Positions 34,024 through 46,887 of a DNA stretch of 64,000 bases are shown here, piece after piece. The stretch spans positions 23,856,001 to 23,920,000 of the forward strand of contig JAEOAD010000029.1 of assembly GCA_036365145.1 (NCBI GenBank), in the 5' to 3' direction. The notes under the pieces are model-generated. The model did not search any database and was not told the DNA's origin. It saw only the letters and a list, made by a program, of their open reading frames with translations. This stretch comes from Orientallactaga sibirica (taxonomy: Eukaryota; Chordata; Mammalia; Rodentia; Dipodidae). Each line of letters opens with the position of its first letter. Position 1 is the first letter of the stretch. Both the position numbers and the translations under genes were made by a program.

Positions 34024-34140
34024 ATGGCTCCCAACCCAAACAACTGCACCAAGTAAAACTATTCCTCATAATAGGTGATGAAAGGAAACCTTTCCATGAT
34101 ATATTCCAAAACACAAAGCCAAACCTACAAAAACTACTTC
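33572..34140 (+). mobile_element. L1/HAL1-like ORF1 end and inter-ORF region
   Basis: 'ttttcaatggaaacctgaga gccagaag' and 'aaacctacaaaaactacttc' follow the order known in L1/HAL1 elements. An A tract of about 33 bases (33988-34020) interrupts it. Confidence 0.6.
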
Positions 34141-34146
34141 AGGGAA

Positions 34147-34815
34147 TGTTGGACACTGCCAAGTCACAGGCTGGAGATTCAGGAGGTGGGCCTGAGCTGT
34201 CAAATGTAACAAGGGGCCCTAGGCTGCAGAGGTTGTAGCAGGCCTAGACCCCAGTAACCTCACTCTGGTCCCAGGGCCAGTAAAACTGGGGCTGCTCCCT
34301 CTTAGTGAGGTAGCAATGCACCTTACCCCAATAGCCTCACCATTAGATACCAAGGAGAGCATCCCTCCCCCAGGGCTGGGATGTCTGGACATTCTGATAG
34401 CCTTAGGTTTCCTTTTCCTCACAGCTCCATGACCTTGTGACCAGTTGCTCTAGGAAGCCCTTATATGGCAACAGTTAACTTCCTTCCTACAGCTGCAGCC
34501 CTCCTCTGCATGACCCATGTTATGTAGATTTCCTGCCACTGCTTAGACCATGTGAAACCCCCCCCCCCCAGTCCCTATATGCTTTGTTGCCATCAACAAA
34601 CAAGCAGCCTTTAAACCAACCAATCTCCTTGAGACCTGTGTCTCTTCTTACTCACAACTGCTTATAAGTCCATTTCCCTGTTGAATGAAAGAGCTGTTCT
34701 CTGAAGCTGTCTCCTGGGTATTCCTTCCCATCACACTTACCGCCACTCAAGACCCTGCCCCACCATTGCCTGGATGTCCTGGGGAACCATGGCCCCAGAG
34801 ACCCCAGGAACCACA
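34147..34815 (+). mobile_element. Solo LTR of the 23.9-kb class II retrovirus family
   Basis: Starts TGTTGGACACTGCCAAG and ends AACCACA. Flanked by 'agggaa' (34141-34146) and 'agggta' (34816-34821), a 6-bp duplication with one change. Shares start, middle and end blocks with the LTR at 23929-24526. The internal region was lost by LTR-LTR recombination, as for solo LTRs generally. Confidence 0.88.
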
Positions 34816-34963
34816 AGGGTATACTCGAAACAGAAGTCAAACAACCTCAAGAGCCAGAAAAGGAAGACCACAATAATCAACACGAGGACAGGCTTGAAAA
34901 CATACTAAGCCCAAGAAAGTACCAAGCTCCATATAGCTTCCAACATGGCAAGGATTAAATCAA

Positions 34964-36840
34964 AACTCACAGTCATAAACATAAATATTAATGGTCTTAA
35001 CTCACTCATTAGAAGACACAAATTAACAGGGTGCATCAGATGATGGGAAAGAGGATTCCTCATTCACTGCTGGTGGGAGTGCCAAGGAGTACAAGCACTT
35101 TGTAAATTAATATGGAAAATCCTTTAAAAAGATGAAAATAATAGTACCAACTGACCACGCTATTCTTCTAGTGGGCAACTTTCCTAAAGGCTTCACTCTT
35201 CATTGCAGAGACATTGGGTCCATGTTTACAGCTGTTCAATTCACAATAGCTAAGAACTGGAATTAATCCAGATGCCCATCATTTGACAAGTGAATAATAG
35301 TTGTGGTACATGTACACAATGGAATTCTACTCTGCAGTATGAAAAAAAAATGATGAAATAAAATGTGTAGTAAAATGGACAGAATTGGAACAGATTATAC
35401 TAAATGAACTTACACAAGCTCAGAAACACAAACACTGCATGTTCTTCCTCATCTATGTTTTTTAACCTGGAACAGCTTGAATTATAGGCATACCAGACAG
35501 GCAACTTGAGAGAGACACTAGGGTAGGGTAGGGGAAGACACACAAAAGTAAATCCAAAATGAAATGGTCACATAAAAACCTTTCTCCTGAATAGTAGACT
35601 AAAAGGTATACCCTTCAGTAGGAATATGCTAGTGGGGAACCCATCTGGTATGAAGGACCTGGGAGAGGGTGGGATGAAGCCTAACCCTAAAACATTTGGC
35701 TCTGGCTTTTAACTTCCTTCATCAGAAATCAGTTAATACCCATATTGAGCTGCTAATCAGATCTATGAGGTTCCCAAAACAGGACAGACTTCTGTCATGT
35801 ACTTGATTACCCACATGGGTAATGTAATACCTTATTGCAGAAGCCTCCCCATGATGCTGACACAGAACATTGAGAGAATCAGCTCGAATCTAAAAGGAAG
35901 TCAGTTCCCAAGTGGTTAACTTGTATAGTGCTAGAAAGTACTGTAGGAACTGCTAGAGGAAAATGGTCATCATTTTGAGCAAACAGGGGACACGGCCATA
36001 GGAAAGCAACCAGCCTAACAAGATGTACACACCTGTGAAATGGTGCCACCAAGCCTAGGTGGATAACCAATTATTTTCTGATTGTTAAGAGATCCACTCA
36101 ATAGAAAGGAACCCAATGCTGAAACTGGGAACAAGTTAGAATCCTATGGAGACCAAGATTATGGACTCCATTGAGAAGCTCCCACTAGGTTTTGGTCAAA
36201 AGAGAGGCTACATCTATCCAAATTTCTCTAAATTAGCAATGTTTATTCCCTTTAACCTATGGTGATCTCACTCCCCATTGAAGAATGGGTTTTTATTTTT
36301 CAGAAGTCAGTGAGAATTGAGGAAAACCAAAATCTATCAACAAGATAAGAAAAGATAGTTGACTCCTTAGCAGGAGATGAACTACTCCTCATACTTCAGC
36401 CAGGGACCAGGTAAAATCACAGAGGAAATGGCTAGAAGAGCAAAAGTGCTCCTTCCACAGAAAGCCCAATAAGCTGCACCAGTTTGATGAAGACAGACAT
36501 TAAGGACAACCCATATCAAAGCAAAATCCAGAAGAGACTGAGAGCTCACCATTAAAGTATGTTAATACCCACCTACCAAACCTCAAGATATTTGCAGAAG
36601 AAAGGGGCAGAAAGATTGTGAAAGCCACATGGGGGAAGGAATATCCATAGGTATGCCCCCTCCCCACAATAATTGACTGCTACTGTCACAACTCACAACC
36701 CACAATTCCATGGTGAATACCCTCAGTGGAGTGGGGACAGGGAGGAAGGAAATGATGGTACCAACACATGAATTATCCATACAAAGATTATACTTAATAA
36801 AAATAAATAATTAAATAAACAAACATATATTCACAAGAAA
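34964..36840 (+). pseudogene. L1 ORF2 start fused by deletion to ORF2 end and 3'UTR
   Basis: At 34964 an ATG opens a stretch with the N-terminal ORF2 motif 'INININGLNS' (endonuclease start). The frame is lost after about 25 codons, and from 35040 the text is that of the last 100 codons of ORF2 ('aagaactggaattaatccag', 'ggtacatgtacacaatggaa'). About 3 kb of ORF2, covering the reverse transcriptase, is missing. 3'UTR text follows to the A-rich tail. Confidence 0.75.
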
Positions 36841-36905
36841 ATTTCCAAAATATGGGTCTGTGTGTATATGAGTGAGAGAGGTAGTATATACATGTATGTG
36901 TGTAT

Positions 36906-37247
36906 TGCAGTCAGTTTCACATTGCTGGCAGTATTCACCTGACCAAGAGCAGCTTGTAGGAAAAAAAAGTTTATTTTGGTTTATAGACTTGAGGGAAACT
37001 CCATGATGGCAGGGGAAAACGATGGCATGAGCAAAGGGTGGACATCACCCCCTGGCCAACATAAAATGGACAACAGGAACAGGAGAGTGTGCCAAACACT
37101 GGCAAGAGGTCACTGACTATAATACCCATGCCTGTCTCAAACAATACACCGCTTCAAGGAGACATTAATTCCCAAATCTCCATCAGCTGGTAAGCTAGCA
37201 TTCATAATACCTAAGTTTATGGGAGACACCTGAATCAAACCCCCACA
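36906..37247 (-). mobile_element. MaLR-type LTR
   Basis: Reads TGCAGTCAGTTTCACATTGC ... CCCCACA. The reverse complement has the rodent MaLR layout. The 'tacctgaccaagagc'-like opening is the reverse of its 3' end. Confidence 0.65.
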
Positions 37248-37470
37248 GTGTGTGTGCAAATGTGTGCTCTCCATGCACATGCCTGTGGAGCTGCATGGAA
37301 AATATCCTCTTTTCAATCATCTGTTCATTTCCTTAAGATAGGGTCTCTCCCTCATCCAGGAACTGTTGACTCTCAGCAATTCTCTGGTCTCAACAGCCAC
37401 TGTCCCCACCCTTGCCCACTGGTATTAAAGATATGTATGGCCATGTCCACCTTCTCACTTTGGATCTAGG
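37248..37470 (-). mobile_element. B4/B1-related SINE remnant
   Basis: TG-rich start, 'agatagggtctctccctcat' and 'atctaggcagttgaa' in the reversed B4 order. Diverged. Confidence 0.5.
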
Positions 37471-37474
37471 CAGT

Positions 37475-38550
37475 TGAACTTAGTGATTATTAATGATAGA
37501 GATTCTCATGTGGTAAATGTAGTGTGCAGACCCCCTGAGGAGGAAAAGGCAACCATAAGTTAGTTGTTCTCAATTAGGAATATTGGACTGTCCTATGGAT
37601 CCAGGAAGGAAAAGCCAAGTATGTCACTACACGCTTCAATACAAAAGACCTTCATGATAAGAAAGAAACAAAACCCCACAAAAATATTTTGGTTTCAAAT
37701 AAGGTTGGTGTTAAGTTTGAGGAATTCTTCCACTATGCTTTTAAGAGAGTTTGAAAAACTGCATTGGATAAGAATTATCATTGCAGAATTTCAAGCAAAA
37801 GATTAACATGGCAAGATCCTCCTCATTCCTGTCATCCCCCCAGGCCATCCTGAGCACTTCTGTAGAAGCAGTAGGCTTTGCATACTGTGCTGCCAAGTTT
37901 GCCTTTTTATAAAATGCCTTGGGTCTGCTCTGACCTTTTCTGCATGAAGAACAATCTTGCATTCCTAATTCTCTTAGATTCTTTCTTTAATCTAGGAAAA
38001 TGTTTTTCTCCATTAAGTATAAGATCAAGTATATCTTCTTGGTAAATTAATAGTTCTTTGACCACAGTGCTCATTCATTTGCTAATGCCCTAAAAGAAAA
38101 TGTGCATTTCTTAGATTCCATAAATCACATAGTGATGACTTTTTCACCACTTAAGTGGAGATATTAAGTTATCCGCAGTATCTTTGTCTTGTTCTGCAAA
38201 TATATATCCCTGGATATATTCAAGTGAGCCAGCTTAGTGCTTGAGAACAAAATATAATTAAGTAAATATTTTAGTAGTGGAAGAGAGATATTTAAATTTA
38301 AAAGAAGCAGAACTTCATGAGACTTATTTTAGGTATTTATAAATATATCATCATGATATTAACATTAGCCCTTTAATACCAACATAACTTATATTTTGAA
38401 GATGAGGAAACCTAAACTTTGAAAAGCAGACATAGCATACTTATTCTACAAGTGAGGGATAAGTCTTGAATTTAAGACCCAAATTTAGTGGGTTTTGATC
38501 CTCACAGTTTTCTAATGTTTAAAGGGCTTTGGGTAATCACACTCTTTTGT
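37475..38550. other. Apparently unique sequence
   Basis: No family recognised. Open frames at 37564-37806 (plus) and 37741-37962 (minus) lack domain features. Confidence 0.5.
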
Positions 38551-38559
38551 TTGTTTTGT

Positions 38560-38714
38560 TCTATTTCATTTCATGAGACAGGGGCTCATTCATGTATCTC
38601 AACATGGCCTCATACCTTGCTATCTGTGCAGCACTATTGTTCAGGAGCCCAACTGGCCTGCCTCTACCTCCTGAGTGCTTTGATTGCAGACATGTACCAC
38701 CATGCCAAGTGGCT
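38560..38714 (-). mobile_element. Old B1-related SINE
   Basis: 'tcatgagacaggggctcatt' to 'gtaccaccatgccaagtgg' matches reversed B1 with heavy divergence. Confidence 0.6.
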
Positions 38715-38814
38715 ACAAATACTTTAAAATTTTTGCTTCTATAGATACAAATATGGAGAAAGTCAGGAATCTGCCTGGAAGATCATAGATCTGCTCTAAA
38801 ATTTCAGAACATAA

Positions 38815-39540
38815 AACCTGTGCAATCATCAACACAATTGACTTTAGAAAACACCTTTCATATTAACTATGATTCCCACTTCCCTTCCCACAGTAGGCAG
38901 CCACTAACCTATTTTATGACTCTATATTCAGTGAGTATTTCACCCAAATCAAATCATATGACACATGGGCTGTTTCCAGTATATTCTTTCACTCCACATA
39001 ATCTTTCACTGTTCAACATTTTATGTTGTGTATCAGTGCCTCCTTCCCTCTTAAAATTAAATATTATTACTTTATGAATAAGTCACATTAATTCTCTCCT
39101 CTCAGCTGTTGGTGGACACTTACATGATGCCTGTTGTTGGCTATTCTGGATAATGCTATGAACATTTGCTAACAAGTTGTGTGTGAAATATGACCTAACC
39201 TATTTTGCGTACACACCACCTGATATAACATTGTTAGCTCATATGATACCTCTTTGCTTAACCTTTTAAAGAACTACCACACTACTTATGAAGCTCCTAT
39301 GTCATTTTTGTATTCTTTCAAGAAATGTATGAGTATTTCAATTTATTCACATCCTCACCAAAACTTGAATATAACCATTCTAATGTAAATGAACTAATAT
39401 TTTATTTTAGCTTACGTTTTTACTAATCATGCTGGGCAGTTGTAGATGTGTTTAGTGGATATCTTCAAATGTTTATTGAATATTTATATCTCTTGTTTGA
39501 CTTATACTTTGTTTTTATGTTTTATATGAGCCAACACACT
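38815..39540 (-). mobile_element. Ancient L1M 3' end
   Basis: The reversed L1M 3'UTR and ORF2 end: 'aggcagccactaacctattt', 'cacttacatgatgcctgttg', 'ctattctggataatgctatg' and 'ttcacatcctcaccaaaact'. Confidence 0.75.
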
Positions 39541-39544
39541 TAGA

Positions 39545-41450
39545 TGGTAAGGTATGCCTGGTAAATAGTGCTGTATAAATAAAAATAATTATTATATTTT
39601 CTCCTGCTTTCTCAAATAACATTTTTTCACTTTAATACTTATGTTAAATCTTTAAAAGTGTTTCAAGTTTTAAGAGCTGATAATTAGAAATTAAAACTGC
39701 ATGTACATACATTTAATCTTTGTTTATTTTGATGTACTCAATTTTAAGATTTATTAACTCTACCACATACACATAAACAGCAACTGAACACAGACATAAA
39801 TAGTAATTTATAACCTCTAGATTCAATTAAGAAATTATGTTGTGAAATTTTATTTCATTGCTTGACAGGTTGAAGGAAAAAAATGTGTCACTCACATCAT
39901 CTGTGGTACTCATTATCCACAAAAGCCTATTGAAAATTTCAACTCATCCAATTTTGAAGATTTCTGGGGAATGGTGTAATATATAAAAGATTAATGTTAA
40001 AAAGCTTCCTTTGTTTGCTTAATATGTACCTGGTATTAAGCTTATTAAGCTAAGTCCTTCACTTCAGTTTTATAGTTAATATTTATAAATTCCCTATTTT
40101 TATAGTCAACATAATTGAGATTCAGTGGTATATGTTCAATAGTTCTATATAACACAAGCTTTGCATGGGGAGCTAAGGATTTTTATTAAGACTGTTTTAT
40201 TCAAGTATCTAGTCATAGCCCATTCTCACCAATGAACATGTCCTGGTTCTATTGGGCTTATTTAGTTTAGCCTGTTCACAATGTGCCTGAAAGTTGAGAC
40301 AATATTTTCTATTTATTTGTAATTATATCCCAATCTATTGGGCCTTCATTTCTTCTAACAATTCAACTATTCTTGGACTAGTCAAATTCAAATTCTATGA
40401 TATAGATTTTCCTGTACAAATAATTTTACTCCCAATAATTGTCTATTTATTTAATAAAACATTCACTGAGAATTTTACTCAATATGGGGTGTGAATAAAG
40501 AGAAATTAACCATGGCAAACACACTGGTATAACATAAGCTTATAAGTACCATGAAATTTAAGATAATATATTATTACAAGAATACTAGAATAAAGTACAA
40601 GTTCAAAAATATTTTATCTTAATGAACATGAAAATCTGTTCATTTGTATCAATCAGTCTTTTCCTAGTGAGTCAGAGAAAGTAGTTGAAATAAATTCACT
40701 TGAAATATGTTTTATATTGTATGCGTGTAATTCATATGTATTATCTACTGATGAAACAGGGGTTAATACTGATGTATTTGAGTTCAACATGAGAGGATAT
40801 ATTTGTGACCAAGAATAACACAAATTGGGAAAATCATGTAAAGAAATGCTCAGAAGCGGGTAATGTGGTATCTTGTGTAGGTTTGAATGAATGCATGCAG
40901 AAAATAGAAATGAAGAGAAAAAAATGAAGAAGTTGTCCAGGAATAATTAAAGAATGATATTTTGTAGTAGTTCTAGAAGGATGAGCTTTATCCTAAGGGT
41001 AAAAAAAATGATTGCTGAATGTTTTAAGTAAACAACTCTTTAGCAAGATGATTAACAAATAATCACAGCAACCCTATAGTGGATAGATTGAAATGGTTAA
41101 ATTATTCAGGAGAGGAAACTGGATAGTAATTGTATATGTCTGTACTAGATGGAATAACAACAAATCATACACTGAGGGGCAATTGACTATTTCTCAAGTT
41201 CTTGAGGACAGGAAGCACAAGATTAATACACTGGCAAACCCTGTTCTTGCTAAGGCCCTTAATTTTAAGTTTCAAATGGCTGCCTTCTTACTGAGTCCTT
41301 GCATAAATGAAAGATGAAACTTGGATCACTTTCCTCTCTTATATCTCCTTATATCCTTTCATATTAGTACTAGTTTATTCACTCTATAAAATATAATTAA
41401 AGGGGAGATAACCACCAAAAAATAAATTAAAAAAATCTATGAACCCAGCC
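39545..41450. other. A+T-rich sequence, nothing recognised
   Basis: No repeat or gene recognised. Open frames of about 70 codons at 40294 and 41093 show no family features. Confidence 0.5.
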
Positions 41451-42224
41451 TTACTCTGAAACCCAAAACAAATACTCAGAAAAAAAAAAAACTATAGAAT
41501 AATATATTTGTTGAATATAGATATAGAAATTGTCACCAAGACTTTTTAAATTTGAAATCTGTTGGACTTCAAAAGCATGAAAGATCATTATAAATTTGGG
41601 TTTATTCCAAGGATGCAAGGATGGATGGTTGAACATACATGAATCAATCAATGAAATATAACAAATGAATAGAATGAAGGACAAAACCATGTGGATCATG
41701 TCAATAAATTCAGGAAAAAACATTTGATAAAACTAAACTTCCTTACATAATAAAAGTCCTGTGACATTATGTATAGCAGTATCATTCCTCACTATCCAAA
41801 AACTACATCTCTAAAACTTACAGATAGCATTATGTGGCCTTTAGAAAAACTGACAGTATTTCCTCTAAGGATCATGATTAATAGTGTCCAGTCTTACTGT
41901 TCTTACTCAATAAACTGAGACATTTTACCAAGAACAATTAGTCTGGAGAAATGAATGATTTCAAAATGGAAAAAGAAGAAATATAATTATCTAGAAATAC
42001 AAATATCTATAAAATGATATACAAAAAAAGTGTAATGCCTCAACCAAAATCATTGAGTAAGTAGATGAATTCAGTAACATAGCAGGATTCAAATATCAAC
42101 ATATCAAAATCATATACCAACAATGAATTTTCTGAGAATTCAGAAAAGCAATCCCATTCAAGATATCCACTAGAATGTTCTCTAGTAATAAACTTACCCA
42201 AGGAAGTATAAGTCCTCTAGATGT

Positions 42225-42225
42225 A

Positions 42226-42284
<59 letters not shown>

Positions 42285-42306
42285 GCACAATATATATACA
42301 TATATA
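42225..42306 (+). repeat. (GT)n(AT)n microsatellite
   Basis: GT units then about 20 AT units, followed by short 'atatac' variants. Confidence 0.95.
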
Positions 42307-42394
42307 TGACAATAATTTGATAAGAAGAAGTTTACAGGTAGAAAAACTCACATACTCATGAATTATAAAAATGTATATTATAAAAATTGCTCTA

Positions 42395-42598
42395 GGGCTG
42401 GAGAGATGACTTAGTGGTTAAGGCATTTGACTGTGAAGTGAAAGGACCCAGGCTTGATTCCCCAGGACCCATGTAAGCCAAATGCACAAGGAGAACATGC
42501 ATCTGGAGTTCATTTTCAGTGGCTAGAGGCCCTGGTGTGTCTATTCTCTCTCTCTCTCGCTCTCTCTCTCTCCTTACAAATAAATTAATAAGATTTAA
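42395..42598 (+). mobile_element. tRNA-derived SINE, type 1
   Basis: 'gggctggagagatgacttag', 'gaccatg'-like body, CT tract (42544-42572) and tail. Flanks 'aaaaattgctcta' and 'aaaaagtgttcta' suggest a target duplication. Confidence 0.92.
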
Positions 42599-42742
42599 AA
42601 AAGTGTTCTAATGCCCAAAATAGTGTACACATTCAATGCAATGCCCATCAAAGTATTAATAACATTCTGAATAGGCAGAGGCATAGAAAATTATCTTAAA
42701 ACTCATATAGATGAAGAAAAGAGTTGGAATTGTTAATCTAAT

Positions 42743-43082
42743 TGTGTTACCTTTGTTCACTGTGACACAATACCTGAGAAATTCAATTCAAAGAAGAAAA
42801 AATTTATTGTGATTCATGGCTTCAGGATATTTGGCCAGGGCTGGTTCCATTGCTATTTCTGTGATGAGATAGACCTCATGTTGAAAGGACACAGTTGATT
42901 ACTGCTACTGACTTCCTGGTGGTTGAAAAGTAGAGACGCATAGGAAAAACATTTTGGGGACAATGTAAATATCTCAAAACATGCACTCAGTGGCCTAATT
43001 CTTTCAAGCAGGCCCCTTCATCTAATAGTCCACTCAGGTATAAGTTTAATGTATTAATCAATTGATGAAGTGAGAGCCTGCA
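42743..43082 (-). mobile_element. MaLR-type LTR
   Basis: Minus-oriented LTR with 'tgtgttacctttgttcactg' opening and a terminal CA at 43081-43082. Confidence 0.6.
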
Positions 43083-43083
43083 G

Positions 43084-43447
43084 TGATTTGAATATAAAAT
43101 GTCTCCCATAGCTTCAATTGCTTGTATTTTAGCTTCCTACTTAGTCTCCAACTGATAGAGACTGAAAAGTTGGAGCACTACTAGAGGAGCTGTTTCACTG
43201 AAGGGGGGTGGAGATTGAGACCAGCCTTACTGTGTGCTCAGAGCCAGCTTGTGTGCACTGTTCCCCTCTTCTTCTTGCTTAACCCCTCTCCTGCAGAATG
43301 TGAAGTTAAGAGCTGGTTGCAATGCTTTTCTCTGTCCTAATTAAATTTCCTTTGCTTCAAATCTGTTAAGCTTAAAATAAACCCTTTCCTCCCATAATCT
43401 TGTCTGGTTGGGTGAGTTTTCCTAGTAATAAGAAGCTAACTGCTACA
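43084..43447 (+). mobile_element. MaLR-type LTR
   Basis: Starts 'tgatttgaatataaaatgtc'. It has 'aataaaccctttcctcc' followed by 'ttgtctggttgggtgag', the rodent MaLR terminal order, and ends CTACA. It lies back to back with the preceding LTR. Confidence 0.75.
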
Positions 43448-44714
43448 TAACCCTTATGATACAATCACCTATCAACTGTCCTCCATCTTAAACAGGAGAC
43501 TCAAGTGGCATTTTTATATTCTAACCATAATTGTTAATCTTATGTAAAGAAAACAAAAAAGGCAACATAATACCTGATTCAAAAATCCTACTACAGAGTC
43601 ATAAAGTAACCAAAGGAGCATGGTATTTGCATTGTAGCAGACACAGAGACTAACATGACATGACAAAACCTAGCAATAAACCCATACATTCGCCTAAATG
43701 GAAGACCCAAATCTAACATCTACAACTCTGAAGCTTCTAGAGAAACAGTATCACTTCATGAAGTGGCATGAACCATACATTTTTTTACTAACTCCAAAAC
43801 ATGGGAAAAAATAAAAGTAAATTTGTATCAAACCTATTTCCTCAGGTACAGCAAAGGACATAGTAGTGACGAGACAATGTACAGGATGGAAGAAATCATC
43901 ACCAACCATTCATCTCACAAACTTAATGTCTAGAATATGCAGAGACCTCAAAAAGAGTTGAAAAATATGATGCAATAAAAGTCAGAAAATGATCTGAGTA
44001 GATACTCCTTAAGAAATAAAAATGGCCAATAAAAATATAGGAATATACTCAAAATTATTAGTATCAAATCTAAATCAAAAGTTAAGCAAGATACCACTTC
44101 ATCCCAGTGATAGTGGCTACTGCCAAAAGAAATGCAGCAGTAGAGAGAAAGAAACTCATATATTTTGAACAGAAATATAATTTATTATCCAATATGAAGA
44201 ACAGTATCCCTTGAAAAAGTAAAAAAATAAGTTATCACATAAACTTCTAGACTACTCCTGAGTACTTTCCAAAGAACTGAAATCAGCATATAGGGAGACA
44301 GCTGAATACACTCACAACAGGTAAGGTTTGAAATCAAGTTAGGGGTTCATCAACAGATGAATGGAAAAAGAAAATGTGGGAAAAGTGAAAAATAGTTTAT
44401 TCAGGTATAATGAATAAAATCCTGTCATTCAAAGAAAAATGGTTACAACTATAAGATATTACAATATTCAGTGAGGTAAGATAGACCCAGAAATTCAAAT
44501 ACTATCTGCATTCTCTAATATTTGGAAACTAACACAATCAAATAATAAACTGAGTAGGGATTGTTATAGACTGGAAAGGGGGCAAAGGTGGCGTGGGTGT
44601 GAAAAGAGGATAGTTTTATATGAAGGATGCATGTATACATGTATGGAAATAACAAACTGAATTCCATTAATGACATACATAAATAAAATATTTTAAAAAG
44701 AGATACTGTGTAAA

Positions 44715-45585
44715 CCATATATAGGCTTATATAAACATGTACATGATATACCTATCTATATCTATCATCTATATCTACACAAGACTGTGTGCGTGTGTGT
44801 GCGCGCGCATGTGCATTCTGCTTTAATGATCTTGCTATAAAACAATTACCAAAAATTTAGAGACTTCTAGATTTATTACCTTATAGTGCCAAAGATCAGA
44901 AGGTAGTGTAAACATCAAGAATCTTGGCAGGACCGTGCATCAAGGTATTAACAATGCCTGGTTTCCTCCATCTGCATTCAATCATTGTGGTTACACTGGA
45001 CACACCCAAGAAATATAGGGTTATGTCTATTTTATTTCAGCTTCTTTTTATATCTTGATTCTACTTGGAAATTTAAATCTCCTTTTCAATGTCATGTATC
45101 ATTTTTAGTTTGGGGCTTAGACAAATAGCATGTGAACACTTTTGTAGGTTATTATTATTCTACTTGTGATAGTGAATACCATCCATGAAGATTAATGTGC
45201 AAAATTTAAGATGGCTCATTATATAACTGTAGTAACAGCAATCTTTTTAAAGTTCTCTTTTTTATTCCTTTTATATTAAATTACTATGTAAACAAAATAT
45301 ACTATACTTTGTTGTCACCTGCACATTTTTAAAATTTTAAATAGCCTCATTATTTTTACATCTTCCAATCAATTAATTTCATAGGGTTACAGGTGTTCTA
45401 TAACATAGCAGGCCTTTCATGTTAAATATCATGTTCTATTTTCAACTTAGATCAAAATATCAAAAGACATACAAGTTTAGCATATTTGGAAAAATACTTG
45501 GCAGATGATCTAGTCCATATTTTATCCCTTTAAGAAGACTCCTGGGAACCTTCCTGTTTCTGTATATTAAATTTTCAGAAGCAAG
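44715..45585. other. Nothing recognised; alternating purine-pyrimidine tract
   Basis: A GTGTGC/GCGCGC tract lies at about 44786-44816. Otherwise no family recognised. Confidence 0.5.
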
Positions 45586-45589
45586 ACCA

Positions 45590-45756
45590 AGAGGTGCAGG
45601 CCTGTAATCTCTGGTACTCAGGAGGATCATAATTCCAACCCTCACAAGGGCAATTCAGTGAGATTGTAGTTCAAAATAAGAAATAGAAAGGAGGGCTGGG
45701 GCTAATATGTTCAAGACCCTAGGTTCGATCCCCAAAATTACAATAAAAATTAAAAT
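45590..45756 (+). mobile_element. B1-dID-like composite SINE, diverged
   Basis: A B1-like first part ('gtgcaggcctgtaatctctg') is followed by an ID-like second part ending 'caagaccctaggttcgatcc' and an A-rich tail. The second part matches the ID B-box region well. Confidence 0.6.
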
Positions 45757-45759
45757 ATA

Positions 45760-46800
45760 TTCAATACAAATAAAGTTTCACCACTCATGTATATGGTTAA
45801 AATTTGCTGACTAGTATTAATTATTTCATTATCTCCACCTTGCCACCATTTAGAATATTGGTAATTTTACAACTCAGGTTACATGCATATCATCTGATGG
45901 AATTTTTGTCTTATGTTTACTAAGTCCTAGGTAGTTATGTTCTTTGTTTTATCTTACTGGAGCTCATACAGTCTTTGAAATTGCTCATTGGTGAATGATG
46001 TACTTGTCCATCTCCGAGTACTGATGCAGAATCTCATACACACAACCACATATCTATATGCACACAATATTGTCATGTTAATAGGATATTTTGAAAAGTG
46101 ATGACTAAGTTGGGTACATGTAATTTTTTTCTCCCTCAATGACTTTATTTGTAGAAATAAAAATGCTAACATTTCCCATTTTAGTAGCTAGTAATTAAGA
46201 GAGAATATAAGGAAAACATGAAGTTAGTAAAATTTAAATGTTTGAATCTTATGTATATCATACAACAATTCTTATGTGGATGAGACTTGTATTTCTGTAT
46301 TCTAGCAATGTCTGCTCTATACATGAATTCATGAACTCATTGCAGCAAGTGGTGACTTCTCCTTAGGAGACTGGAGACTTTAAAGCAAAAACTGTGGCCT
46401 TAAAAAATATTACTTACAATTTAGAATTTCAATGGGTCTGATTATCTGAGTTAATTCTTAGTCTCTAGGCTATAGAAATACAATTGAAAATTCACACTTT
46501 AATGCTTAAGTGATTCATAAAATGAATTAATTTTTCAGCAGCTAAATATTACCCTGGAGTCTCAAATATTTATTACAGCTTCCCGAATTATCCATGTTTT
46601 ATCCATAAGGGACTATATATTCAAGAGCAATTCACTTCATTATTCAATACATGTTTAATTTTCTTTGACTATGTACCATTTTATTAGTATTATATGTTGG
46701 GAATATAGTACTAAGAAAAGAAATATATTGTTCTATCATACAGGATTTTTGTCAGTTCTGTAAAATTGCAGTTAATTTAGGGTTATTGGAAACCATTTTT
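45760..46800. other. A+T-rich sequence, nothing recognised
   Basis: No repeat or gene recognised. Confidence 0.5.
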
Positions 46801-46807
46801 TCATTTT

Positions 46808-46853
46808 TTGTTTATTTTTATTTATTTGTTTGAGAGTGACAGAGGGAGAAAGA

Positions 46854-46887
<34 letters not shown>

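Larger units (their letters stand above)
31934..36840 (+). mobile_element. L1 with 5' end, internally deleted, carrying two nested insertions
   Basis: 'cacttcaagttggcagactagagctcc' text near 31934 resembles L1 5' ends, where CAAGATGGC is the YY1-type promoter motif. A G+C-richer 5'UTR-like region follows to about 33.2 kb. ORF1-like text begins at about 33207. The inter-ORF region and ORF2 start (34964) follow, then a jump at about 35040 to the ORF2 C-terminus, the 3'UTR and an A-rich tail at about 36.8 kb. An L1 3' end (33360-33552) and a solo LTR (34147-34815) sit inside. Joining these parts into one element is inferred from order and orientation. Confidence 0.65.
41460..44710 (+). mobile_element. 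Old L1 ORF2 to 3' end, interrupted
   Basis: 'gggtttattccaaggatgca' and 'ccatgtggatcatgtcaata' (41.6-41.7 kb) are reverse-transcriptase-region text. ORF2 C-terminal text resumes at 43.56 kb and runs to about 44.5 kb ('ggggttcatcaacagatgaa'). It is broken by an (AT)n tract, a SINE and two MaLR LTRs. Edges approximate. Confidence 0.65.
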
